From: Zongyangia hominis
GTDB taxonomy: Bacteria > Bacillota > Clostridia > Oscillospirales > Ruminococcaceae
Direction of reading: 5' to 3'
NCBI RefSeq assembly: GCF_014385095.1
Contig: NZ_JACRTC010000005.1
Span: 158,075 to 222,074 of the forward strand
DNA length: 64,000 nt
Both the position numbers and the translations under genes were made by a program. Of this stretch, positions 45,276-53,355 are shown piece by piece; position 1 is the first letter of the stretch; the number at the start of each line of letters is the position of its first letter. The notes beneath the pieces are model-generated. The model ran no database searches, had not been told where the DNA came from, and saw only the letters and a program-made list of their open reading frames with translations.

Positions 45276-45908
45276 ATGCTCATTACAGCTATTGAGCCCT
45301 TTAAGGGCAGCAAATACAATATCTTCGTGGAGGGCGAATACGCCCTGACCGCCGACATCGAGATCATTTTGGAATTGCGTCTGCGGGCGGGCCAGGCGGT
45401 CACCCCCGAGGACCTGGAAGAAATCCGGGTCCGGTGCGACACCCGGCGGGCCAGGGAGCGGGCGCTCTACCTGCTCTCCTTTCGGGACCACTCAAAAAAG
45501 GAGCTCTCCGACAAGCTGCGCAAAAACTATGATGAGGACATCGTCAGCGAAGTGGTGGAGCGCCTGGAGGGCGCGGGGCTCCTCGACGACGCGGCCTATG
45601 CCAGAGGCAGGGCCAGGGACCTCATTGAGCGCAAGCGCTACGGCGAAAAGCGGGTGCGCCAGGAGCTGAAAATCCGGGGCATCGCAAGCGACATCATCGA
45701 CGAGGTGCTCTCCGAGCTCAAGCAGGACGACCGGGAGGAACGGCTCGTTTCCCTCATCGAGGCCAAATACCTGGGGAAGCTGCGGGGGGAAAACGGAACC
45801 GCCCGGGTCACAGCGGCCCTCGCGCGGATGGGCTACCCCTACGACGAAATCCGGCGGGCCCTGCGTGAGTTTGACGCGGACGAGGAAGACGAATCAGAGT
45901 CCTTTTAA
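45276..45908 (+). CDS. recX: RecX regulatory protein
   Basis: This 210-residue protein has tandem three-helix modules: ALYLLSFRDHSKKELSDKLR, VVERLEGAGLLDDAAYARG and KRYGEKRVRQELKIRGIASDII. RecX binds within RecA filaments and limits them. It lies directly downstream of recA, its usual partner. Confidence 0.9.
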   Translation: MLITAIEPFKGSKYNIFVEGEYALTADIEIILELRLRAGQAVTPEDLEEIRVRCDTRRARERALYLLSFRDHSKKELSDKLRKNYDEDIVSEVVERLEGAGLLDDAAYARGRARDLIERKRYGEKRVRQELKIRGIASDIIDEVLSELKQDDREERLVSLIEAKYLGKLRGENGTARVTAALARMGYPYDEIRRALREFDADEEDESESF

Positions 45909-45913
45909 CGCAC

Positions 45914-46053
45914 AGGATGAGGAAGACAGCGCCGCTCATCAACGCGGGGACGGACCGCATCGCTTCTTGCGATAGGATAGAAAAATAGCACCGCTGGTCA
46001 ATGCGGGAACGGACCGCATCGCTTCTTGCGATAGGATGAGGAAGACAGCGCCG
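45914..46053 (+). repeat. About 60-bp tandem repeat, 2.3 copies
   Basis: Unit 1 (45914-45973) and unit 2 (45974-46032) begin AGGAT and both end GGACCGCATCGCTTCTTGCGAT; a third copy from 46033 keeps only its first 21 bp (AGGATGAGGAAGACAGCGCCG). Each full unit carries the hairpin ATCGC-TTCTT-GCGAT. There is no coding capacity and no spacer-repeat pattern. Confidence 0.8.
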
Positions 46054-46193
46054 TGTGGAACGGAATTGACGAACCCTATCCTTTTATTGGATTGGATCAA
46101 TAAGTCGAAAGCGCGCTTTCCAGGAAATGGAGCGCGGACGGGGAAGACCGAATCGCGGTCTTCAAGGAGAAAAGAACAAAGGCAAGGTGAAGA
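46054..46193 (+). other. Hairpin-rich leader before rimO
   Basis: It contains a palindrome GAAAGCGCGCTTTC (46107-46120) and a hairpin GAAGACCG/CGGTCTTC (46143-46163), followed by AAGGAG before rimO. No gene is seen. Confidence 0.45.
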
Positions 46194-47525
46194 ATGGATA
46201 ACACGACGGTAGGGATGGTGTCGCTTGGCTGCACCAAAAACCAGGTGGACGCGGAGATCATGCTCTCCCTTTTGGAACAAGGGGGCTTTGTCATCAGCGC
46301 CGACCCGGCGGAGTGCGACGTGGTCATCGTCAATACATGTGGCTTTATTGAGGACGCCAAACGGGAGTCCATTGAAAATATATTGGAGTTTTGCCAGCAA
46401 AAGGGCGCGGGAAAGCTCAAGGTCGTGGTGGTGACGGGATGCTTGGCCGAGCGTTACCGGGACGAGGTGGCGGCGGAGATCCCCGAAGCCGATGTGGTGC
46501 TGGGCATTGGCGCCAACAGCGACATTGTGGCGGCCATCCGCGCGGCGCTGTCGGGTGAGCGGGTAACCCGCTTCCCGGACAAAAAGGCGCTGCCGCTGGA
46601 AGGGGCCAGGAAACTGACTACCAAGCCCTACACCGCCTACATCAAAATCGCGGAGGGGTGCGACAACCGGTGCACCTACTGCGCTATCCCCCTCATCCGG
46701 GGCGGTTTCCGCAGCCGGAGGATGGAGGACGTGGTGGCGGAGGCCCGGAACCTTGCCCAAAGCGGGGTTAAGGAGCTCAACGTGGTGGCGCAGGACACCA
46801 CCCGCTATGGTCTGGACCTCTATGGGCAGCCCATGCTGGCCCGGCTGCTCCAGGAGCTTTGCAAGATCGAGGGGCTGCACTGGATCCGGGTGCTCTACGG
46901 CTATCCGGACCGAATCAACGACGAGCTCATCCAGGTCTTTGCCAATGAACCCAAGATCGTCAAATATATCGACGTGCCCTTGCAGCACGCCAGCGGCAAG
47001 GTCTTAAAGGAGATGAACCGCAGGGGGGACCGGGAGAGCCTGACGGCCCTCATGGAAAAGCTCCGGGCGAACATTCCCGACATGGTGCTGCGCACCACCT
47101 TCATCACCGGCTTCCCCGGGGAGAGCGAGGCGGATTTCGAGGAGCTGTGCGCCTTTGTGGAGGATGTCCGATTCGACCGGCTGGGGTGCTTTGCCTACTC
47201 CGAGGAGGAGGGGACCCCCGCCGCCGGACGGGAAGACCAGGTGGAGGAGGAAGTCCGCAGGCGGCGGGCCGAGATCATCATGGAGCGGCAGTACGCCATC
47301 ATGGAGGAGAAAAACGCCGCTCAGATCGGCCGCACCCTGGAGGTGCTCTGCGAGGGTTATGACCCGCAGTCCGGCCTTTACGAGGGCCGCAGCTATATGG
47401 ACGCTCCGGACATCGACTCCCGCATCTACTTTGTGAGCGGCTTCCCCTGCGAAGAGGGGGAATTTTACTCCGTGGTCATTGACAGCGCGGAAAACTATGA
47501 CCTGACCGGTCATACATGCAGATGA
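46194..47525 (+). CDS. rimO: Ribosomal protein uS12 methylthiotransferase RimO
   Basis: This 443-residue radical-SAM enzyme methylthiolates an Asp of ribosomal protein S12. The N-terminal UPF0004 cluster uses Cys in LGCTKNQVDAE, NTCGFIEDAK and GCLAERY; the SAM cluster is EGCDNRCTYCAIPLIRGG; a TRAM domain ends the protein. RimO rather than MiaB is supported by the SLGCTKNQVD and IPLIRGGFRSR forms. ATG 46194 follows AAGGTG. pgsA follows 16 bp later. Confidence 0.92.
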   Translation: MDNTTVGMVSLGCTKNQVDAEIMLSLLEQGGFVISADPAECDVVIVNTCGFIEDAKRESIENILEFCQQKGAGKLKVVVVTGCLAERYRDEVAAEIPEADVVLGIGANSDIVAAIRAALSGERVTRFPDKKALPLEGARKLTTKPYTAYIKIAEGCDNRCTYCAIPLIRGGFRSRRMEDVVAEARNLAQSGVKELNVVAQDTTRYGLDLYGQPMLARLLQELCKIEGLHWIRVLYGYPDRINDELIQVFANEPKIVKYIDVPLQHASGKVLKEMNRRGDRESLTALMEKLRANIPDMVLRTTFITGFPGESEADFEELCAFVEDVRFDRLGCFAYSEEEGTPAAGREDQVEEEVRRRRAEIIMERQYAIMEEKNAAQIGRTLEVLCEGYDPQSGLYEGRSYMDAPDIDSRIYFVSGFPCEEGEFYSVVIDSAENYDLTGHTCR

Positions 47526-47541
47526 GAAAGGTGGGAAAGCA

Positions 47542-48108
47542 ATGAATCTTCCCAACAAGTTGACCGTTCTTCGGGTGCTGATGATCCCTGTGTTCTTGGT
47601 GTTTCTGCTCCTTGACGCCATTCCCCACAACTACCTGTGGGCCCTCATCGTCTTTATTTTGGCGTCGCTGACCGACATGCTCGACGGGAAGATCGCCCGC
47701 AAGCACGGCCTGGTCACCGACTTCGGCAAGTTTATGGACCCGCTGGCCGACAAGCTACTGGTCAACGCGGCCCTCATCTGCTTCATCGAAAAGGGACTGG
47801 TGATGGCGGTCCTCGTCTTCATCATCATCGCCCGGGAATTTTTAGTCACCTCCCTGCGCCTGATCGCGGCGGGGAAGGGCACGGTCATCGCGGCCGACAT
47901 CTGGGGCAAGGTTAAAACCGTCTGCCAGATCATCGCCGTGTGCCTGATCATGCTCCTCCAGGAGCTGCTCTATGCGGGCGTTCTTCCTCAGAATTTTCCG
48001 GTGGGCGCGGTCAACGCCGTATCCATGTGGATTGTGGTCGTCTTTACCGTCCTGTCCGGCTTTAACTATCTGTGGAAAAACCGCAGCTGCATCGCTTCCG
48101 CTAAGTAG
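47542..48108 (+). CDS. pgsA: CDP-diacylglycerol-glycerol-3-phosphate 3-phosphatidyltransferase
   Basis: This 188-residue membrane enzyme commits CDP-diacylglycerol to phosphatidylglycerol. The CDP-alcohol phosphotransferase motif is complete: DMLDGKIARKHGLVTDFGKF followed by MDPLADK. It has about five helices. ATG 47542 follows GAAAGGTGGG. It is adjacent to rimO, a common Firmicute order. Confidence 0.93.
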   Translation: MNLPNKLTVLRVLMIPVFLVFLLLDAIPHNYLWALIVFILASLTDMLDGKIARKHGLVTDFGKFMDPLADKLLVNAALICFIEKGLVMAVLVFIIIAREFLVTSLRLIAAGKGTVIAADIWGKVKTVCQIIAVCLIMLLQELLYAGVLPQNFPVGAVNAVSMWIVVVFTVLSGFNYLWKNRSCIASAK

Positions 48109-48112
48109 CCTC

Positions 48113-48141
48113 TTGCAAAAAGCATAGGATTGTGGTAGAGT
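48113..48141 (+). promoter_or_regulatory. Promoter of the T-box leader
   Basis: TTGCAA is followed 17 bp later by TAGAGT, just upstream of the T-box leader. Confidence 0.5.
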
Positions 48142-48149
48142 ATGGTACA

Positions 48150-48409
48150 AAAGAACGATGCGTTTAAGCGGGAGAAGTAACGCCGTGAGCGAAGCGACAG
48201 AGAGAGGACATGATACGCTGAGAGTGTCCTTACGCTTTCGAGAGGCGCGAAATGCACCCGTCAGCACATGCGGGGGAAGGGCCTTTTGGGCCTGCGTATC
48301 CCCATGCGTCTTGCCCGCGTTAAGGGCCTTTGAGTGAGAAATCGAAGTGGAACCGCGACAAGACTGCCGCCTTCGTTTGGGATATTTCCCAAACGAAGGC
48401 TTTTTTTGT
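48150..48409 (+). promoter_or_regulatory. T-box riboswitch, cysteine type
   Basis: The leader has the T-box sequence AGTGGAACCGCG (48346-48357) and a strong terminator hairpin followed by seven T. Upstream lies the long stem I region with AGAGAGAGGA. A TGC in GAAATGCACC (48253-48255) is the likely specifier, matching Cys. Uncharged tRNA-Cys would bind and stop termination, allowing expression of the cysE-cysS frame when cysteine is short. Confidence 0.88.
48369..48407 (+). terminator. T-box conditional terminator
   Basis: GCCTTCGTTTGGG and its complement form the stem, followed by TTTTTTT. The 5' arm can alternatively pair with the T-box bulge region. Confidence 0.88.
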
Positions 48410-48455
48410 TTCATGCCGGCCTAATTGCAGGCGCGGCGGGGAAGGAGCGTGGCAA

Positions 48456-50567
48456 ATGCTTTTTGACAGACTGCGTGCGGACATCGACGCGGTAAAACAG
48501 CGGGACCCGGCTTCCCGGAGCAGTTTGGAAATCCTGCTGCTTTATTCCGGTGTCCACGCCATTATCGCCCACCGTTTCTCCCATTTTTTCTACCGCCATA
48601 AGCTCTACTTTTTGGCGCGCCTCAATTCCCAGCTGTCCCGGTTTTTTACCGGCATTGAAATCCATCCCGGCGCCAAAATCGGCCGGGGGGTCATGATCGA
48701 CCACGGCTGCGGCATCGTCATCGGCGAGACGGCGGAGGTGGGGGACGGCTGCGCCCTCTATCAGGGTGTAACCCTGGGAGGAACGGGCAAAGATAAAGGA
48801 AAGCGCCATCCGACGCTGGGAAAAAACGTGATGGTGGGAGCCGGCGCCAAGGTGCTGGGTCCCTTCAAAATCGGGGACAACGCCAAGATCGCCGCGGGCG
48901 CGGTGGTGCTGGAAGAGGTCCCGGAAAACTGCACGGCCGTGGGCGTGCCCGCCCGGGTGGTGCGGAGAAAAGGCGTCAAGCCCCCCCTCCAAGAGCTCGA
49001 CCAGGTGCGGATTCCCGACCCGGTGGCCCAGGAGCTCTGCCGGCTCCAGCTGACCATTGAACGGCTGGAAATGAGGCTCAAACAGGTAGAGGCGGAGAAC
49101 GACGCCCGGGCAGAGCGAAAGAGCATTGAACGATACGACCGGCAGAAAGCCCATAGAAAGGAACGAAAGAGCATGAAAGTATTCAATACCCTCCATAAGT
49201 GCAAGGAAGAATTTGTCCCCCTCACCCCCGGCAAAGTGAAGATGTACGCCTGCGGGCCCACGGTGTATAATTACATCCACATCGGCAACGCCCGGCCCAT
49301 CTGCGTCTTCGACACCCTCCGCCGCTACCTGGAATACCGGGGCTATGACGTGACCTTTGTGCAGAACTTCACCGACGTGGACGACAAGCTCATCAAAAAG
49401 GCCAACGAAGAGGGCATCACCGTTAAAGAGGTGGCCGAGCGCTACATTAAGGAATACCTGACCGACGCCGAGGGCTTAGGCATCCGCCCGGCCACCTTCC
49501 ATCCCCGCGCCACCGAGAACATGGAGAAGATCATCGAGATCGTCAAGACCCTGGTGGATAAGGGCTATGCTTATGCCGTGGGCGGCGACGTCTATTTCCG
49601 CACCAAGAAATTCGATGAGTACGGCAAGCTCTCCCACATGCCGCTGGAGGATTTGGAATCCGGCGCCCGCATCGCCGTGGGGGAAGTCAAAGAGGATGCC
49701 ATGGACTTCGCCCTCTGGAAAGCCGCCAAGGAGGGAGAGCCCGCCTGGGATTCCCCCTGGGGCAAAGGACGTCCCGGCTGGCACATCGAGTGCACGGCCA
49801 TGATCAATAACCTGCTGGGCGACACCATCGACATCCACTGCGGCGGCCAGGACCTGATCTTCCCCCACCATGAAAACGAGATCGCCCAGGCCGAGTGCTG
49901 CACCGGCAAGGAATACGCCCGGTACTGGATGCACAACGGCTACATCAATGTGGACAACAAAAAGATGTCCAAGAGCTTAAATAATTTCTTCACCGTCCGG
50001 GACGTGGCGGAGCAGTACGGCTATGAGCCCATCAAGTTCATGATGCTTCAGGCCCACTACCGCAGCCCCATCAATTACAGCGTGGAGGTTATCGAGCAGT
50101 GCAAGGCGGCGCTGGAGCGGCTTTATAACTGCCGGGACAATCTGGACTTTATGCTCCAAAACGCCGCGGAGGAAACCCGCGAGGGCGACGCCGAGCGCAA
50201 AGCAGCGTTGGCGACTCGCCGGGACCAGTTTGTCGCCGCCATGGACGACGACCTCAACACCGCCGACGGCATCGCCGCCGTCTTCGACTTGGTCAAGGAC
50301 ATCAACACCGCCCTGAATGAACCCCAGTCCCGGGACTATATCCGCTATGCGGCCGGCCTCTTCGACGAACTGACCGGGGTGCTGGGCCTTGTCTACAACC
50401 GCAAAAAGGAGGACCTGGACAGCGAGATCGAGGCCCTCATCGAAAAGCGGCAGCAGGCCAGGAAGAACAAAGACTTTAAAACCGCCGACGCCATCCGCGA
50501 TGAGCTCAAAGACAAGGGCATTGTCTTGGAGGATACCCCCCAAGGCGTCAAATGGAGCCGCGCATAA
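48456..50567 (+). CDS. cysES: Serine acetyltransferase-cysteinyl-tRNA synthetase in one frame
   Basis: The frame runs 703 codons from ATG 48456 (AAGGAG upstream) with no internal stop. Residues 1 to about 205 are CysE: IDHGCGIVIGETAEVGDGC and YQGVTLGGTGKDKGKRHPTL, the first step of cysteine synthesis from serine. A charged helical linker (about 206-239) leads to CysS: YACGPTVYNYIHIGNARP with the HIGH-type HIGN, zinc ligands in GWHIECTAM and the HHENE segment, and KKMSKSLNNF. ATG 49173 lies in frame at codon 240 with AAAGGA 10 nt upstream, so a separate 464-residue CysS could also be made by internal initiation. The enzymes are normally separate; a lost stop codon or a sequencing error are the alternatives. 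Confidence 0.9.
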   Translation: MLFDRLRADIDAVKQRDPASRSSLEILLLYSGVHAIIAHRFSHFFYRHKLYFLARLNSQLSRFFTGIEIHPGAKIGRGVMIDHGCGIVIGETAEVGDGCALYQGVTLGGTGKDKGKRHPTLGKNVMVGAGAKVLGPFKIGDNAKIAAGAVVLEEVPENCTAVGVPARVVRRKGVKPPLQELDQVRIPDPVAQELCRLQLTIERLEMRLKQVEAENDARAERKSIERYDRQKAHRKERKSMKVFNTLHKCKEEFVPLTPGKVKMYACGPTVYNYIHIGNARPICVFDTLRRYLEYRGYDVTFVQNFTDVDDKLIKKANEEGITVKEVAERYIKEYLTDAEGLGIRPATFHPRATENMEKIIEIVKTLVDKGYAYAVGGDVYFRTKKFDEYGKLSHMPLEDLESGARIAVGEVKEDAMDFALWKAAKEGEPAWDSPWGKGRPGWHIECTAMINNLLGDTIDIHCGGQDLIFPHHENEIAQAECCTGKEYARYWMHNGYINVDNKKMSKSLNNFFTVRDVAEQYGYEPIKFMMLQAHYRSPINYSVEVIEQCKAALERLYNCRDNLDFMLQNAAEETREGDAERKAALATRRDQFVAAMDDDLNTADGIAAVFDLVKDINTALNEPQSRDYIRYAAGLFDELTGVLGLVYNRKKEDLDSEIEALIEKRQQARKNKDFKTADAIRDELKDKGIVLEDTPQGVKWSRA

Positions 50568-50584
50568 AGAGCAAACGAAACGAA

Positions 50585-50612
50585 GCAGCCGCTGCAAGCG
50601 GCTGCTTTTTTG
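50585..50612 (+). terminator. Terminator after cysS
   Basis: AGCAGCCGCT, loop GCA, AGCGGCTGCT is followed by TTTTT, 20 bp past the stop. Confidence 0.85.
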
Positions 50613-50705
50613 CATCACCGGAGAAAGTTGGTTGTGCAATGTGCTGGAATTGGGACAGCCTTTTTTAGTTATTACAGAAAAGTAACAGAAAAATGAAAAA
50701 ACCTA

Positions 50706-50734
50706 TTGGCAAATGGGAAAAGACCCGCTATAAT
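50706..50734 (+). promoter_or_regulatory. Promoter of surface protein A
   Basis: TTGGCA, 17 bp, TATAAT. The same layout (TTGCCA-17-TATAAT) precedes surface protein B. Confidence 0.85.
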
Positions 50735-50743
50735 AAAATCAGA

Positions 50744-50757
50744 CAAGGAAATCCTTG
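50744..50757 (+). promoter_or_regulatory. 5' leader hairpin of surface protein A
   Basis: CAAGGAAATCCTTG is a perfect 6-bp stem with a 2-nt loop close to the predicted transcript start. An identical hairpin is present in the leader of surface protein B, suggesting transcript stabilisation. Confidence 0.6.
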
Positions 50758-50794
50758 CCAAAAGTAAAGATGAGAATTTTAGGAGGAGAAACAA

Positions 50795-51832
50795 ATGAAA
50801 AAGGCATTAGCTCTGATTCTGGCGGTTGTCATGTGCATTGGCATGGCTTCTGTGGCATTTGGTATCAATGTAACAAAATCCATCGATGGATTCGTCGCTT
50901 TTAGAACACAGGATGACGTTCAGGATATCACCAATGGCGCATATGCTTATGTGGCGGGTGAAACTTTCTATGTAGCGCCTTATATCATCGCTGATGGCGA
51001 TGCGATGACTTTTGAGATCACCAAAGCGGAAGTGAAACAGGGTTCCACCACCGTTTATGAGCCTGCTTTCTTCCTGGATGATGAGGGTAACTTTGTCACT
51101 GGTTGCTGGCTCGTGCAGATGAAGACCAAAGATATCGCTGCTGTCAAAGAGTATGACACCATCCTGCATGTCGAAGGCAAGCTGGAAGACGGTACTGTTG
51201 TCAAAGGCGATGTGACTCTGACTGTCAAAGACACTGATATGATCACCGAGAACGACATCAACAAAGCCCGCATCGACGACGCTGATGTTGCTACCAACGG
51301 CAGATATGTTGTCTCCGCTGACGCTTTCAAAGCGATCAAATCCGGCGAGACCTTCAAATTCCCGTATGACGGCTACACCCTGACTGTTGGTTCCGGCATC
51401 AAAAATGCTCTGAACTTCCGCGCTTCCGTTGAGAAGATCGACGCGATCGTTGAGAAATACGGCGAAGACAAAGTCCTGGGCGTTATCGATTTCAAAGACA
51501 AGAACGATCTGCCTGTCGAAATCGGCGTTGACATGGAGTGCACCGAGTATTCCAACACCCATAAGACCAACGTTGCTTATGTTTACAGAGTCGAAGGCGA
51601 CAAACTGGTTCTGGTCACCGACAAAGCGACCTATGACGCAGCCAGAGAGACCGTTTCCTTCAAGACCAACAAACTGGGCACCCTGGTGATCTCCGCTGAG
51701 CCTCTGACTGATGCGAAAGCAGAGACCGAGACCAAGAAAAACCCGACCACCGGCGCAAACGATGTCGTTGGCCTGGCAGTAGCAGGCGCAGTCGTTGCGA
51801 TGGCAGCTGGCTTCGTTGCTCTGAAAAAATAA
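50795..51832 (+). CDS. Secreted surface protein A with NPTTG sorting-type C-terminus
   Basis: This 345-residue protein has the signal peptide MKKALALILAVVMCIGMASV ending near AFG, and a C-terminus NPTTGANDVVGLAVAGAVVA followed by a short hydrophobic run and KK: a sorting-signal layout (motif, hydrophobic stretch, basic tail). The body has two beta-rich parts, including FPYDGYTLTVGSGIKNALNF and TNKLGTLVISAEPLTDA; such modules occur in clostridial surface proteins of unknown role. The AGGAGG site, promoter, leader hairpin and terminator are shared with protein B. The codon choice is markedly less GC-rich than that of neighbouring genes, as expected for a highly expressed or acquired gene. Cell-wall anchoring is inferred. 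Confidence 0.8.
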   Translation: MKKALALILAVVMCIGMASVAFGINVTKSIDGFVAFRTQDDVQDITNGAYAYVAGETFYVAPYIIADGDAMTFEITKAEVKQGSTTVYEPAFFLDDEGNFVTGCWLVQMKTKDIAAVKEYDTILHVEGKLEDGTVVKGDVTLTVKDTDMITENDINKARIDDADVATNGRYVVSADAFKAIKSGETFKFPYDGYTLTVGSGIKNALNFRASVEKIDAIVEKYGEDKVLGVIDFKDKNDLPVEIGVDMECTEYSNTHKTNVAYVYRVEGDKLVLVTDKATYDAARETVSFKTNKLGTLVISAEPLTDAKAETETKKNPTTGANDVVGLAVAGAVVAMAAGFVALKK

Positions 51833-51865
51833 TCTGTCGAAATAACAGTTCGATGCGATAAGAAA

Positions 51866-51895
51866 AAGAGAGATGCAAACGCATCTCTCTTTTTT
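51866..51895 (+). terminator. Terminator of surface protein A
   Basis: AAGAGAGATGC, loop AAAC, GCATCTCTCTT plus a T-run. The copy after protein B is the same. Confidence 0.9.
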
Positions 51896-51930
51896 ATGTA
51901 CATTTGCCTGTAGAATATCATCAAAACTCA

Positions 51931-51959
51931 TTGCCAATGGTGGAAAATACGCTTATAAT
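51931..51959 (+). promoter_or_regulatory. Promoter of surface protein B
   Basis: TTGCCA, 17 bp, TATAAT, placed as in copy A. Confidence 0.85.
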
Positions 51960-51968
51960 AAGTAGAGA

Positions 51969-51982
51969 CAAGGAAATCCTTG
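51969..51982 (+). promoter_or_regulatory. 5' leader hairpin of surface protein B
   Basis: CAAGGAAATCCTTG, identical to the hairpin at 50744-50757. Confidence 0.6.
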
Positions 51983-52016
51983 CCAAAAGATAAGAGAATT
52001 TTAGGAGGAGAAACAA

Positions 52017-53111
52017 ATGAAAAAAGCACTAGCGCTTATTCTGGCGGTTGTCATGTGCATTGGCATGGCTTCTGTGGCATTTGGTATTGATGTCACCCTG
52101 CCCCTCTCCGGTTGTGTGATTGTCGATAACAACGGCAATGCAGTGATTGACGCCTATTTGGATGAGGCAGACGGAACCATCTGTTATGTGGCCGGTAGTG
52201 AGTTTTATATCATTCCCGACTGCTACCTCCCTGGGGAAGAGGAGCACGGTAATTACGACAATTTTGAGATCACCAAAGCGGAAGTGAAACAGGGTTCCAC
52301 CACCGTTTATGAGCCCGCTTTCTTTTTTGACGATGAGGGCGCTCCCCAACTGGGCTGGGTCATCCAGATGAAGACCAAGGATATCGCCGCTGTCAAAGAG
52401 TATGACACCATTTTGCATATCGAAGGCAAATGGTTTGATCGCAACAATGTGGAGTACAAGGTATCCGGCGACCTGCGTCTGGTTGTCAAAGACACTGACA
52501 TGATCGATGAGAACGACATCAATAAAGCCCGCATCGACGACGCTGACGTTATCACCACTGGCGCCGAGAACGGCGGCTACAGATATGTTGTCTCCGCCGA
52601 CGCTTTCAAAGCGATCAAATCCGGCGAGACCTTCAAATTCCCGTATGACGGCTACACCCTGACCGTCGGTTCCGGCATCAAAAATGCGCTCAACTTCCGC
52701 GCTTCTGTTGAGAAGATCGACGCTATCGTTGAGAAATACGGCGCAGACAAAGTCCTGGGCGTCATCGATTTCAAAGACAAGAACGACCTGCCTGTCGAAA
52801 TCGGCGTTGACATGGAGTGCACCGAGTACTCTTCCACTCATAAGACCAACGTTGCTTATGTTTACAGAGTGGAAGGCGACAAACTGGTTCTGGTCACCGA
52901 TAAAGCGACCTATGATGCAGCCAGAGAGACCGTTTCCTTCAAGACCAACAAACTTGGTACCCTGGTGATCTCCGCTGAGCCTCTGACCGATGCGAAAGCA
53001 GAGACCGAGACCAAGAAAAACCCGACCACCGGCGCAAACGATGTCGTTGGCCTGGCAGTAGCAGGCGCAGTCGTTGCGATGGCAGCTGGCTTCGTTGCTC
53101 TGAAAAAATAA
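52017..53111 (+). CDS. Secreted surface protein B, tandem paralogue of A
   Basis: This 364-residue protein is a paralogue of protein A. The signal peptide is identical, and the segments FEITKAEVKQGSTTVYEPAF and from RYVVSADAFKAIKSGETFKF to the C-terminal KK are nearly identical, including NPTTGAND. The part after the signal peptide (about residues 25-82) is unrelated or strongly diverged and longer, and a short insert ITTGAENGGY precedes RYVVSAD. It starts 1222 bp downstream of A. The mosaic of identical and divergent blocks suggests duplication followed by diversification of the exposed N-terminus with homogenisation elsewhere. Confidence 0.8.
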   Translation: MKKALALILAVVMCIGMASVAFGIDVTLPLSGCVIVDNNGNAVIDAYLDEADGTICYVAGSEFYIIPDCYLPGEEEHGNYDNFEITKAEVKQGSTTVYEPAFFFDDEGAPQLGWVIQMKTKDIAAVKEYDTILHIEGKWFDRNNVEYKVSGDLRLVVKDTDMIDENDINKARIDDADVITTGAENGGYRYVVSADAFKAIKSGETFKFPYDGYTLTVGSGIKNALNFRASVEKIDAIVEKYGADKVLGVIDFKDKNDLPVEIGVDMECTEYSSTHKTNVAYVYRVEGDKLVLVTDKATYDAARETVSFKTNKLGTLVISAEPLTDAKAETETKKNPTTGANDVVGLAVAGAVVAMAAGFVALKK

Positions 53112-53144
53112 TCTGTCGAAATAACAGTTCGATGCGATAAGAAA

Positions 53145-53174
53145 AAGAGAGATGCAAACGCATCTCTCTTTTTT
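53145..53174 (+). terminator. Terminator of surface protein B
   Basis: AAGAGAGATGC, loop AAAC, GCATCTCTCTT plus a T-run, the same as after copy A. Confidence 0.9.
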
Positions 53175-53295
53175 GTAGTCGGAGCAGAAAACGCAGACGA
53201 CTGCGTAATACGTTTTGTATCCTATTGGACCACCGTGTTATGACAGGTTAGGCGGCGGGGAACAAGATGAAAACGCATTCCGGTTCTATTTCTTA

Positions 53296-53324
53296 TTGCA
53301 TTTGGCTCGGGCAATTGCTACAAT
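53296..53324 (+). promoter_or_regulatory. Promoter of the PH-domain gene
   Basis: TTGCAT is followed 17 bp later by TACAAT, 31 bp upstream of the GTG start at 53356. Confidence 0.7.
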
Positions 53325-53355
53325 AGAAGCAAGAAAAGTCAGGGAGGGAGCGCAC

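Noticed and set aside
45914..46053. CRISPR array
   Set aside because: The units are directly adjacent without unique spacers and no cas gene is present.
48330..48455. Upstream extension of the cysE frame into the T-box
   Set aside because: It overlaps the conditional terminator and has no ribosome site; ATG 48456 has AAGGAG at good spacing.
50807..51937. Minus-strand frame of 376 codons opposite surface protein A, also present opposite copy B
   Set aside because: Its recurrence is explained by the identity of the two sense genes; codon bias on the sense strand is strong and no promoter or ribosome site is seen on the antisense strand.
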